A stretch of 64,000 nucleotides of DNA. Source: an uncultured Microscilla sp. Lineage in GTDB: Bacteria; Bacteroidota; Bacteroidia; Cytophagales; Microscillaceae. The stretch is from assembly GCF_947493425.1 (NCBI RefSeq), contig NZ_CANLRP010000019.1:1-64000 (forward strand). The letters run 5' to 3'. Under the pieces are notes generated by a model. It saw nothing but the letters and a program-made list of their open reading frames with translations. It did not search any database and was not told the origin of the DNA. A program made the translations under genes and the position numbers. Of this stretch, positions 8,402 to 16,521 are shown in pieces; position 1 is the stretch's first letter, and every line of letters begins with the position of its first letter.

Positions 8402-8571
8402 TTGCCTAGATATTTAAAAAAGTTTGTTTATTAATTAATAGGGTTTAGTTCTCTATAATTTTTTTAAAATGCTTATTACATAATTCGTAAAAACAATGAA
8501 CAATGGCTAATATCAGGTGTTAGCATTTTGTTAGACTGAGCATAATCACCTTAAAAATGACCAGTTTTATG

Positions 8572-8613
8572 ATAAAAAAAATCAATTGCCAAGTAATTCA
8601 CTGACAATTGATT
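8572..8613 (-). terminator. Second (distal) intrinsic terminator after hydrolase copy 1
   Basis: AATCAATTG at 8580-8588 and CAATTGATT at 8605-8613 form a perfect 9-bp stem. On the minus strand it is followed by a run of T (complement of the A-run ending at 8580). It backs up the closer terminator at 8674-8707. Confidence 0.65.
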
Positions 8614-8673
8614 GGGTAGTTTATCTTCAAATAAATAGTACAACTTTATATCATCACTTTTCAGCTTATCTCA

Positions 8674-8707
8674 AATAAAACAATCACCAAACATTGTCTG
8701 GTGATTG
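8674..8707 (-). terminator. Proximal intrinsic terminator after hydrolase copy 1
   Basis: CAATCACCA at 8681-8689 and TGGTGATTG at 8699-8707 form a perfect 9-bp stem with a 9-base loop. On the minus strand the stem is followed by TTTTATTTG. It lies 34 bases beyond the hydrolase stop codon. Confidence 0.75.
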
Positions 8708-8740
8708 ATTACGCATAATATATTCGAGATTAAGTCATTT

Positions 8741-10345
8741 TTAGTACTTCAAAAAAGTTTTATGGAGCATCCGTTCTCCGTTTTGTATTTTTATATAGTA
8801 TTTACCCAAAGGCAACTTCAATACGTTGAGGTTAAACTGGGTACCTTGTTTTTGCAAGCTCCCCTGATATATGGTTTGTCCTCTTTCGTTGTATACTATG
8901 GCTTTCACTTCGTTGATGTCTTCCTCGTTGAGTTTAATTTTAAGTACGCGTGCACTAGGGTTGGGGTACATCTGTAGATCAGCCTTCAACTCCTGGAGGT
9001 TATCCATCACCAATACAGGTACTTTTACAGCATCGCCTTTGGCTCCATTTGTATTATAAGGCACTGCACTCAAAACATGCTCACCAGGAGTGTTCCAACT
9101 TATAGTTACTTGGTTGCCCGCTTGCTTTACTATTTTACCACCTTCTACCTGCCACTGAACTTTAGCATCTTTGGCTACATCGGCAGTATAGGTTTGGGTA
9201 TTGGTAGCTGATAGGCGCACTACAGTAGCACCCGACACACCAAAACCGGCTGGGCGCAAACGCGTATCATACAGAAATTGGCTGATACGTGGCAAAACAT
9301 CTGTGTGCAAGTGCCCTAAGTTGAGTACGCTACCAAAAAAACTGGAAATATCTCCACCTTTTACATGCACAAAATGTCCACGTCTGTTGTAAGAATAAAA
9401 CTTGCGAGGGGCTCCTCTGTCTCGTGCCCTGCCATCTACCATACTGCCACCATACGACACAGGCAAGTCAAACCCCACTACTAAGGGAGAAATAATTTTA
9501 AACGGTTGTTTTGCTCCATAAGACACTGCAAGATCATTACTACTATGAAACATAAGGGTTGGTACGTCGGTACTGCCTTCTATATGTTCCAGGTAGCCTA
9601 GCGCCCCTGCCAAAGATACCACTGCATTGGCTTTTCCATCTAAGTGTTTGTTGTCTCCTACACAATCAAGACAACCTTGATCGGGCAGGTTGTACGACTT
9701 TGATCTAAACCAGCCTTTCCAACGGTACCGGGTGCTACGTGTAGCGGCTGGACGCTCTGCATCACGATCTAAGTAAGCATTTTGTAAGGCAATAAAACCG
9801 CCTGCGCTATGCCCTGCCAGAAATATTTGGTCAGGGTCTATGCCCAACCTTTCGGCATTGGCACGAAAATAACGCACTGCCGAGCGACCATCTTGTACGC
9901 CACGATAAACGGCTCTTAGTGCCGCCCCTTCATCAAATACATTCATCCCCAAACGATAATCAATGGCAGCTGTGACATAGCCTCGCTTTGCCATGCTAAT
10001 TGCCAAGTCTCTAATATCGCCATACTTGCGGTTGCCTATCACAAAACCACCACCAAAACACACAATAAATACAGGGCGTTTCACCTTGGTATCGCCAAAG
10101 GGCTGAAAGATGTCCATGTACAAATCACGGTTATAAGTATCATGTTCCTTGACATTAATGGGCAAGCCAGCCGAAATGGTAGCATACCAACCTCCGCCTT
10201 TTTTGGGTTGGGGCACTTGCGTGCTAAACCGTACATTTTGAGTTTCGCTTACATTGGCAAACACCTCATCGAGGTATCGCTGCTGCGACCATACTGTAGA
10301 GCTCAACAGCAATACAAGACTTAATAGTGTGGTTACTCTTTTCAT
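8741..10345 (-). CDS. Secreted alpha/beta hydrolase with T9SS sorting domain (copy 1)
   Basis: The protein has 534 residues: a signal peptide (1-20), an esterase/lipase domain (about 35-365), an Ig-like linker domain (about 370-450) and a C-terminal T9SS type A sorting domain (about 457-534, beginning LQMYPNPSARVLKI). Active-site candidates are the oxyanion segment CFGGGF (96-101), nucleophile S180 in GHSAGG, D271 in HSSND and H324 or H327 in RRGHFVH. A CxxC pair (225, 228) in DQGCLDC is shared by all three copies. It should be secreted by T9SS and surface-bound or released, hydrolysing an ester or carboxylester. Copies 2 and 3 lie directly upstream. Each has its own terminator, so the genes are separate units. 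Confidence 0.88.
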   Translation of the reverse strand: MKRVTTLLSLVLLLSSTVWSQQRYLDEVFANVSETQNVRFSTQVPQPKKGGGWYATISAGLPINVKEHDTYNRDLYMDIFQPFGDTKVKRPVFIVCFGGGFVIGNRKYGDIRDLAISMAKRGYVTAAIDYRLGMNVFDEGAALRAVYRGVQDGRSAVRYFRANAERLGIDPDQIFLAGHSAGGFIALQNAYLDRDAERPAATRSTRYRWKGWFRSKSYNLPDQGCLDCVGDNKHLDGKANAVVSLAGALGYLEHIEGSTDVPTLMFHSSNDLAVSYGAKQPFKIISPLVVGFDLPVSYGGSMVDGRARDRGAPRKFYSYNRRGHFVHVKGGDISSFFGSVLNLGHLHTDVLPRISQFLYDTRLRPAGFGVSGATVVRLSATNTQTYTADVAKDAKVQWQVEGGKIVKQAGNQVTISWNTPGEHVLSAVPYNTNGAKGDAVKVPVLVMDNLQELKADLQMYPNPSARVLKIKLNEEDINEVKAIVYNERGQTIYQGSLQKQGTQFNLNVLKLPLGKYYIKIQNGERMLHKTFLKY

Positions 10346-10399
10346 TCCAAGTAATAAATTTGATGTTTAAAATTATAGTGGTTGTATATTAAAATACAT

Positions 10400-10420
10400 T
10401 TAGCTGCACCATACAGCTAA
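10400..10420. promoter_or_regulatory. 21-bp palindrome upstream of hydrolase copy 1, candidate operator
   Basis: Perfect 7-bp arms TTAGCTG and CAGCTAA are separated by 7 bases. The site begins 55 bp upstream of the start codon and has a counterpart at the identical distance upstream of copy 2. A TATAATTTTA stretch closer to the gene could be the -7 region, which would put the palindrome next to or just upstream of the -33 region. Confidence 0.55.
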
Positions 10421-10555
10421 ACGCATGTCCTTCTCCTTGAGCAATCCACCCTCAAGCATTGACTGGTGATGGACTGTTTACTTTCTTGAAAAAAATCAGC
10501 GAATATTGATAAATAACATTGGTCAATTAATGACTATAAGTACTGTATTAAGCAA

Positions 10556-10617
10556 AAAAAATCACCTAAAATGTAGCCAAGGTATTTACAACTATTTGTT
10601 GCAAACACCTTAGCTAC
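10556..10617 (-). terminator. Long intrinsic terminator of hydrolase copy 2
   Basis: The arms at 10573-10592 and 10598-10617 pair over 20 bp around a 5-base loop, with only three non-Watson-Crick positions. All three become G-U pairs in the minus-strand RNA, fitting selection for RNA pairing on that strand. A T-run follows about 11 bases later on the minus strand. Confidence 0.7.
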
Positions 10618-10646
10618 TCTACACTATGATGGACTTAAAGTAATCA

Positions 10647-12236
10647 TTAGTATTTTAGAAAGGTTTTATGGAGCATTCTTTCACCATTTTGTATTCTGAT
10701 ATAATATTTACCCAAAGGCAATTTCAATACGTTGAGGTTAAACTGGGAACCTTGTTTTTGCAAGCTCCCCTGATACACGGTTTGTCCTCTTTCATTGTAT
10801 ACTATAGCTTTCACTTCGTTGATGTCTTCCTCGTTGAGCTTAATCTTAAGTACACGTGCACTAGGATTAGGATACATCTGTAGGTCAGCCTTCAACTCCT
10901 GGAGGTTATCCATCACCAATACAGGTACTTTTACAGCATTGCCTTTGGCTCCATTTGTATTATAAGGCACTGCACTTAAAGTATGCTCGCCAGGGGTGTT
11001 CCAGCTTATAGTTACCTGATTGCCAGTTTGCTTTACTATTTTACCACCTTCTACCTGCCACTGAACTTTGGCATCTTTGGCTACATCGGCAGTATAGGTT
11101 TGGGTATTTGTAGCCGATAGGCGCACTACAGTAGCTCCTGAGACACCAAATCCGGCTGGGCGTAAACGCGCATCATATAAATATTGGGCAATGCGTGGCA
11201 CAATGTCGCTGTGCAATTTTTTGCGACCAAGTGCACTGTTAAGGAGCCCGTCTACATGCAAGTCATGTCCACGTTTATCGTAAGAGTAAAACTTGTGAGG
11301 AGCATTTACACTATTGGCGCGGTTTTGCACCAGGTTAGTTCCAAATGCTTCTGGCAGGTCAAACCCTGCTATCAAAAAAGAGAAATTTTGAAAAGGCTGC
11401 CCTTTGTCATAATTGACTATGAGGTCATTTTTGCTGTGAAACATAATGCTTGGCACATCATTTTCGCCTTCTACATGCTCTAAAAAGCCCAGCCCACCTG
11501 CCAAAGATACTACCGCATTGGCTTTTCCGTTGACGTGTTTGTTGTCTCCTGCACAATCGAGGCACCCTTGATCAGGAAGGTTGTAGGTTTTTTCTACCAA
11601 CCAGGCTCCCCAACGATAACTTGACTTACGGGTAGACGCCGGACGCTCCACGTCACGATCTAAGTAGGCATTTTGCAAGGAAATAAAAGCACCTGCGCTA
11701 TGTCCTCCTATAAATATTTGATTAGGATCTACTCCCAACCTTTCGGCGTTGGCGCGGAAGTAGCGTACTGCCGAACGACCATCTTGTATGGCACGGTATA
11801 CACCTCGTAATGAAGCTCCTTCATCAAACATATTGACACCCAAACGGTAATCAATAGCGGCTGTAACATAGCCTCGTTTTGCCATACGAATTGCCAGCTC
11901 TCTGATGTCTCCAAATTTGCGATTGCCTATTACAAAGCCACCACCAAAACACACAATAAACACTGGACGTTTCACATTATTATCGCCAAAAGGCTGAAAA
12001 ATATCCATGTGCAAATCACGGTTAGAAGTCTCATGCTCTTTGGCATTGATGGGTACACCAGCTGCTATTGACTCATACCAACCACCACCTCTTTTGGGTT
12101 GGGGCACTTGCGTACTAAAGCGCACATTTTGGGTTTCGCTTATGTTGTCAAATACCTCATCGATGTATCTCTGCTGCGACCATACAGTTGAAGTAAACAA
12201 CAGCACTAAGCTTAATAGTGTGGTTAACTTTTTCAT
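10647..12236 (-). CDS. Secreted alpha/beta hydrolase with T9SS sorting domain (copy 2)
   Basis: The product is 529 residues with the same layout as copy 1: signal peptide (MKKLTTLLSLVLLFTSTVWS), hydrolase domain with CFGGGF, S180 in GHSAGA, Asp in HSKNDL, His in KRGHDLH, the DQGCLDC motif, the linker domain and the T9SS type A tail. The last 165 or so residues differ from copy 1 at only about six positions. The catalytic lid region (about 205-345) is much more diverged, so substrate preference may differ. Its upstream palindrome (12291-12311) and terminator are its own. Confidence 0.88.
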   Translation of the reverse strand: MKKLTTLLSLVLLFTSTVWSQQRYIDEVFDNISETQNVRFSTQVPQPKRGGGWYESIAAGVPINAKEHETSNRDLHMDIFQPFGDNNVKRPVFIVCFGGGFVIGNRKFGDIRELAIRMAKRGYVTAAIDYRLGVNMFDEGASLRGVYRAIQDGRSAVRYFRANAERLGVDPNQIFIGGHSAGAFISLQNAYLDRDVERPASTRKSSYRWGAWLVEKTYNLPDQGCLDCAGDNKHVNGKANAVVSLAGGLGFLEHVEGENDVPSIMFHSKNDLIVNYDKGQPFQNFSFLIAGFDLPEAFGTNLVQNRANSVNAPHKFYSYDKRGHDLHVDGLLNSALGRKKLHSDIVPRIAQYLYDARLRPAGFGVSGATVVRLSATNTQTYTADVAKDAKVQWQVEGGKIVKQTGNQVTISWNTPGEHTLSAVPYNTNGAKGNAVKVPVLVMDNLQELKADLQMYPNPSARVLKIKLNEEDINEVKAIVYNERGQTVYQGSLQKQGSQFNLNVLKLPLGKYYIRIQNGERMLHKTFLKY

Positions 12237-12290
12237 TTTGTGTAAAATAATTTAAATGTAAAATTACATTGGTTGTATAATAAATTGTAA

Positions 12291-12311
12291 TTCGCTGTAC
12301 AGTACAGCTAA
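12291..12311. promoter_or_regulatory. 21-bp palindrome upstream of hydrolase copy 2, candidate operator
   Basis: Arms TTCGCTG and CAGCTAA (one mismatch) are separated by 7 bases that themselves extend the symmetry (GCTGTAC-A-GTACAGC). The site begins 55 bp upstream of the start codon, the same as for copy 1, within about 75 bp of similar upstream sequence (shared TGGTTGTATA). Copy 3 has no such site at this distance. Confidence 0.55.
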
Positions 12312-12360
12312 GCATAGAGATTGTTCTATATAGATATTTTCATTGGTATACAATTCTTAA

Positions 12361-12406
12361 GTTTTTTGATAAAAATCAACTATCAGGCAACACCTGACAG
12401 TTGATT
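12361..12406 (-). terminator. Intrinsic terminator downstream of hydrolase copy 3
   Basis: AATCAACT-A-TCAGG at 12374-12387 pairs with CCTGA-C-AGTTGATT at 12393-12406 (13 bp with one internal mismatch, 5-base loop). On the minus strand it is followed by TTTTATC and further T. It lies about 220 bases past the copy 3 stop codon, beyond element B. Confidence 0.65.
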
Positions 12407-12466
12407 GCACAATTCATTTTGCTTGAAAATTAGAATATTAAAAATATGAGAGTCGATTCACTGTTT

Positions 12467-12627
12467 AGGAATGGTGAGAAATTAAATTACCATTCTTGAG
12501 GTAGAGGTTTTGTTTTGAGACGAGGCTATTTTTTGCGCCCATAGCAGCGCTACGGGTAATAAAAATAACGAAGTATCAAGGCGAAAAATCACCCCTCAGA
12601 GTGTAAATTTATTTTTGAACAATTCCT
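12467..12627. repeat. ~160-bp palindromic, MITE-like element (copy B)
   Basis: Imperfect inverted ends (AGGAATGGT... on the left, complement of ...GAACAATTCCT on the right) bound an element of about the same length as copy A. When copy A is read on its reverse strand, AGACGAGGC lies at bases 52-60 in both. A central TAGC-nnn-GCTA hairpin is at about 76-86 and AACGAAGTA at about 101-110. Outer arms differ freely between copies while the core register is kept. The hairpin arms here are CCCATAGC and GCTACGGG. Confidence 0.6.
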
Positions 12628-12629
12628 TA

Positions 12630-14201
12630 TTAGTATTTCAAAAACGTTTTATGTACTACTCGCCCACCATCTTGAATCTTGATATAGTATTTACCCAGTG
12701 GCAAGTTCAACACGTTTATATTAAACTGTGCTCCTTGTTTATTTACATCGTTCTGATATACTACTTGTCCCCTTTCGTTATACACCGCTATTTTTACTTG
12801 GTGAACACCTTCCTCGTTGAGCTTAATTTTCAGTGTATGGGCACTTGGATTGGGAAACATTTGCAAGTCAGCCTGTAAGCTACCACTTTCACCCATTACC
12901 AGTATTGGCACACTCACCATACTACCTTTTGCATCGTTGGCAGCATAAGGTATTGCGCTCAAACGATGTTCACCAGGGGTGTTCCAACATACAGTTACTT
13001 TGTTTCCTTTTTGTCTGATAATTTTACCACCTGTCATTTGCCATTTCACCTTAGCAAGGTGTTCAGCATCAATGGTGTAGGTTTGAGTATTGTTTTGCTG
13101 CATATTTACAATTGAAGCTCCTGCTATGCTCAATCCGGCAGGGCTTAGGCGGGTATCGTACAAATATTGGCTCATACGGGGTAAAATATCGCTATGTAGA
13201 TTTGAGCGGTTGTTACCATTGACGTGCACGTCGTGCCCTCTGCTATCGTAAGAATAAAAAGCACGGGGGGCATTTACTTGGTTTGCTCTGGAGTCAATAC
13301 GACTGCTACCATAGGCTATAGGCAGGTCAAAACCAGCCACTAACCACGAAATACTACCAAATGGTTGTCCAGAATCATAGGGTACAGTATTGTCATTTTT
13401 ACTATGAAACATTACATTAGGAATATCGCTACTGCCTTCTATATGCTCTAAAAAGCCAACTGCACCAGCTAAAGACACAATGGCATTGGCTGCACCACTC
13501 ACTTGCTTGTTATCTCCTGCACAATCAAGGCACCCCTGATCAACTAAATCATAAGTTCTTGAGCCAAGCCAGGAACCCCAACGATAGCTTGAGTTGCGGG
13601 TATCGGCAGGTCTTTCGTTGTCTTTGTCTAAGTAAGCAGTTTGTACGGCAATGAATGCCCCTGCACTATGCCCAGCAATAAAAATCTGGTTTGGGTCTAC
13701 GCCCAAAGAGGCTGCATTGGCTCTGAAATAACGAATGGCGGAGCGTCCATCCTGAACTCCACGATAAACAGCTCTAAGGGCAGCTCCTTCATCAAAAACA
13801 TTCATTCCCAAACGGTAGTCAATCGCCGCTGTAACATAGCCTCGTTTTGCCATACGAATTGCCATCGTTCTAATGTCACCCAAGTTGCGGTCTCCTGCCA
13901 CAAAACCACCACCAAAACATACAATTAATACCGGGCGGTTTGTATTATTATCGCCAATAGGTTTGAATATATCCATGAATAAATCTCGCTTGCGGGTATC
14001 GTGCTCCTTGGCATTGATAGGCAACCCTGTAACCGATTCATACCATCCTCCACCGGGCTTAGGTTCAGGCACTTGCGTACTAAAACGCACTCCTTTGGTT
14101 TCGTTTACATTTGTAAAAATTTCGTCGATATAACGCTGTTGTGCCCACGCTCCGGCAACCGCCAACAACATAAGGCTTAATAGTGTAGTTAAACGTTTCA
14201 T
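12630..14201 (-). CDS. Secreted alpha/beta hydrolase with T9SS sorting domain (copy 3)
   Basis: The product is 523 residues with signal peptide MKRLTTLLSLMLLAVAGAWA and the same domain order as the other two copies. Active-site candidates are CFGGGF, S179 in GHSAGA, Asp in HSKNDN and His in SRGHDVH. The CxxC of DQGCLDC is kept. The C-terminal T9SS tail (LQMFPNPSAHTLKI onward) is clearly homologous but far more diverged from copies 1 and 2 than they are from each other, so copy 3 is the outgroup. It lacks the palindrome found upstream of the other two. Confidence 0.88.
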   Translation of the reverse strand: MKRLTTLLSLMLLAVAGAWAQQRYIDEIFTNVNETKGVRFSTQVPEPKPGGGWYESVTGLPINAKEHDTRKRDLFMDIFKPIGDNNTNRPVLIVCFGGGFVAGDRNLGDIRTMAIRMAKRGYVTAAIDYRLGMNVFDEGAALRAVYRGVQDGRSAIRYFRANAASLGVDPNQIFIAGHSAGAFIAVQTAYLDKDNERPADTRNSSYRWGSWLGSRTYDLVDQGCLDCAGDNKQVSGAANAIVSLAGAVGFLEHIEGSSDIPNVMFHSKNDNTVPYDSGQPFGSISWLVAGFDLPIAYGSSRIDSRANQVNAPRAFYSYDSRGHDVHVNGNNRSNLHSDILPRMSQYLYDTRLSPAGLSIAGASIVNMQQNNTQTYTIDAEHLAKVKWQMTGGKIIRQKGNKVTVCWNTPGEHRLSAIPYAANDAKGSMVSVPILVMGESGSLQADLQMFPNPSAHTLKIKLNEEGVHQVKIAVYNERGQVVYQNDVNKQGAQFNINVLNLPLGKYYIKIQDGGRVVHKTFLKY

Positions 14202-14374
14202 TTGTGTAATAAAATTGAAGTACTTATAAATTGTAAATTAATCTGATATGTAAAATCCTTGTTCGTATTGAATGTCTTCTATTCTTTCTGTACTATTTTA
14301 TTCTCAGTCTGTATTGTGTATAATTTATTTCTTTATTGGCAGATCACTCCTTGATAATGTTCTATGTATTCTTG

Positions 14375-14839
14375 TTACTTTTTTTGCGAATTTATAAGGT
14401 CATATACCCTGTTTTGGAGAAAAGTACTTTGCTTGTACCTTTTCATAATAGTGTAATATCGTTCGAGCGTCATCCCTCTCTCTACTATGACCTTGTCATC
14501 TTCTACTTTCTGCTTAAGCTGTGTTTGCTTCACTGTATTGCGTATGCTGTTCAATGCTGTTTGCTCTGTTGAAGAGATTTCGATTTGTTGCTGAGTAAAC
14601 TTGGCACGCATAATTTCACCAAACCTCTTTTCGCTTAGTGAGCTTTTGAGCACTGCATCACGTACCGCCATTTCGGGATTACCACGTGGACGTAACCTCA
14701 AATAGTTATAAATGGAGGCAAACTTTCTCAATTCTTTGTCCGAAAACTCCTGCTTGGAAGCCTGCTGTTTGGAAGGCACCTTTGTGCAAGAAAACAAGCA
14801 TAAAATGCTCAGTAAAAAAACTATGTATTGTTTTGACAT
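14375..14839 (-). CDS. Small lipoprotein, DUF4168-like
   Basis: The 154-residue protein has a lipoprotein signal peptide ending LLSILCLFSC. The mature part is all-helical and highly charged, with FSDKELRKFASIYNYLR followed by repeated amphipathic helices. This resembles the DUF4168 pattern, but assignment is tentative. It sits between the hydrolase array and the divergent polysaccharide locus and is probably transcribed alone. Role unknown; periplasmic, lipid-anchored. Confidence 0.6.
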   Translation of the reverse strand: MSKQYIVFLLSILCLFSCTKVPSKQQASKQEFSDKELRKFASIYNYLRLRPRGNPEMAVRDAVLKSSLSEKRFGEIMRAKFTQQQIEISSTEQTALNSIRNTVKQTQLKQKVEDDKVIVERGMTLERYYTIMKRYKQSTFLQNRVYDLINSQKK

Positions 14840-15066
14840 GAGTTAAAAGCTTAAAAGTTGTATAATACAACTATATGATTAATATCGTAGGTGCAAAAAC
14901 AATTTTAACAGTATAGTTTATTGTACCATGTGGGTTTCCCCTTTTCTTATAATGAAAATACCTTTAATTAAACCTTCGCTAATTTAGAAGTGCCTGAATA
15001 AGTAAGAAAACATTACAATGTAACTTACTACTCAAAGAAGTTTTGCCTGGTGTGTAAAGTATAAAA

Positions 15067-15108
15067 ATAGTATGAACGCATACTATAATATTATGAATGC
15101 ATACTATT
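15067..15108. promoter_or_regulatory. Two tandem palindromes, candidate operator for the polysaccharide locus
   Basis: The first palindrome has perfect arms ATAGTATG and CATACTAT around AACG (15067-15086). The second has AATATTATG and CATACTATT around AATG (15087-15108, one mismatch). Their centres are 21 bp apart, two helical turns, so both would face the same side of the DNA, as for a dimer pair. The site lies about 160-200 bp upstream of the proposed gmd promoter and could also serve the divergent lipoprotein gene. Confidence 0.55.
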
Positions 15109-15268
15109 ATTTACTGCGAATGTACAATAGCGTTTTTAATTACGCAAACAAAAACCCTAAAAAATCACATTTCAAGGAATAATATTACATAAAGCAATGA
15201 ATGACCAATGGTTAGTACCCTAAAACAATCAAAAAACAAAATATCACTATACGTCAAAATATTAACTT

Positions 15269-15298
15269 TTGAAATACTTTGTATTCTTAGTAGCTTTG
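15269..15298 (+). promoter_or_regulatory. Bacteroidota sigma-A promoter for the polysaccharide locus
   Basis: TTG at 15269-15271 and TAGCTTTG at 15291-15298 are separated by 19 bp and fit the TTG / TAnnTTTG consensus. Transcription would start near 15305, leaving a leader of about 100 bases before gmd. Confidence 0.7.
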
Positions 15299-15405
15299 CC
15301 TTCATATTATCAATATATTCTACCTTATCTCTTATCTTACTGATCTATTACATAGCTTAACAACCTATCAACTTTTCAGTATGCGAAACATTTGAACGTA
15401 AGTAT

Positions 15406-16521
15406 ATGGCAAAAGTCGCATTAATTACAGGTATCACTGGGCAAGACGGTGCTTATTTGGCAGAGTTTCTCTTAAATAAAGGATATGAAGTTCATGGCAT
15501 CAAGCGTCGCACCTCCCTTATCAATACAGATAGAATAGACCACCTGTACCAAGACCCACACGAAAGTGAAATTAAGCTTACCCTACACTATGGAGACTTG
15601 ACAGACTCTACGAATATTATAAGAATTATTCAAGAGGTTCAACCTGACGAAATTTACAATTTGGGCGCAATGTCTCATGTAAAGGTAAGTTTTGACTCCC
15701 CCGAATATACTGCCAACGTAGACGGAATAGGCACACTTCGTATTTTAGAAGCTGTACGGCTACTTGGGCTTACCCAAAAAACAAAAGTGTATCAGGCGTC
15801 TACTTCTGAGTTGTACGGGTTGGTTCAAGAAGTGCCTCAGAGCGAAAAAACACCATTTTACCCCCGTTCGCCTTACGCTGTAGCCAAGCTATATGGCTAC
15901 TGGATTACAGTAAACTATCGCGAGGCTTATCAAATGTATGCAGTCAACGGGATTTTGTTCAATCACGAATCGCCATTAAGGGGAGAAACTTTTGTAACCC
16001 GAAAAATTACTCGTGCTGTGGCGCGAATTGCTTTGGGACTACAAGAGAAAGTTTATTTGGGTAATTTGGACGCCAAACGTGATTGGGGACACGCTAAAGA
16101 CTATGTGAAAGCCATGTGGCTGATGCTACAGCAAGAAACACCAGAGGATTATGTAATTGCTACTGGTATTACTACTCCAGTGCGTGAGTTTGTTAGAATG
16201 GCATTTTTAGAGCTGGGTATTGAAATTGATTTTGAAGGTGAAGGAGTAGATGAAACCGCAGTGGTAACTAACTGTAAAAACCCTGATTATCAGATAAAAA
16301 AAGGCACTCAAGTAGTAGCAGTTGATCCTCGCTATTTTAGACCAACAGAAGTAGATTTACTCATAGGAAACCCCGAAAAAGCCCAAAAGCAGTTAGGCTG
16401 GACTCCTGAATATGATTTACCTGCCCTGGTAAGCGATATGGTAAAATCAGATATCGAATTGTTTAAACGCGACCAATACCTAAAAAAAGGTGGACATAAT
16501 ATAATGAACTATCATGAATAA
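15406..16521 (+). CDS. gmd: GDP-mannose 4,6-dehydratase
   Basis: This 371-residue extended SDR converts GDP-D-mannose to GDP-4-keto-6-deoxy-D-mannose in the cytoplasm. Visible signatures are the Rossmann motif GITGQDG (9-15), NLGAMSHV, the catalytic TSE (133-135) and Y157-xxx-K161 in SPYAVAK, followed by the family-typical [18 protein letters not shown]. Length is normal. It is the first gene of the locus and its last 8 bases overlap the start of fcl, indicating translational coupling. The product feeds GDP-L-fucose and could also supply GDP-perosamine. Confidence 0.96.
   Translation: MAKVALITGITGQDGAYLAEFLLNKGYEVHGIKRRTSLINTDRIDHLYQDPHESEIKLTLHYGDLTDSTNIIRIIQEVQPDEIYNLGAMSHVKVSFDSPEYTANVDGIGTLRILEAVRLLGLTQKTKVYQASTSELYGLVQEVPQSEKTPFYPRSPYAVAKLYGYWITVNYREAYQMYAVNGILFNHESPLRGETFVTRKITRAVARIALGLQEKVYLGNLDAKRDWGHAKDYVKAMWLMLQQETPEDYVIATGITTPVREFVRMAFLELGIEIDFEGEGVDETAVVTNCKNPDYQIKKGTQVVAVDPRYFRPTEVDLLIGNPEKAQKQLGWTPEYDLPALVSDMVKSDIELFKRDQYLKKGGHNIMNYHE

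Larger units (their letters stand above)
8402..8740. other. Intergenic region with two tandem terminators
   Basis: The 339-base gap contains the upstream region of the sigma-2-like gene on the left and two intrinsic terminators (8572-8613 and 8674-8707) for the hydrolase gene on the right. No additional gene is seen. Confidence 0.6.
10346..10646. other. Intergenic region between hydrolase copies 1 and 2
   Basis: This gap holds the copy 1 upstream region, with the palindrome at 10400-10420, and the long terminator of copy 2 at 10556-10617. No gene is present. Confidence 0.6.
12237..12629. other. Intergenic region between hydrolase copies 2 and 3
   Basis: The 393-base gap contains, from left to right, the copy 2 upstream region with palindrome 12291-12311, a terminator for copy 3 (12361-12406) and palindromic element copy B (12467-12627), which reaches the copy 3 stop codon. 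No gene is present. Confidence 0.6.
14840..15405. other. Divergent intergenic region upstream of the polysaccharide locus
   Basis: The 566 bases separate the minus-strand lipoprotein from gmd. They contain two tandem palindromes (15067-15108) and a good Bacteroidota promoter (15269-15298), plus a TTACA-A-TGTAA palindrome at 15012-15022. No gene is seen. Confidence 0.6.
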
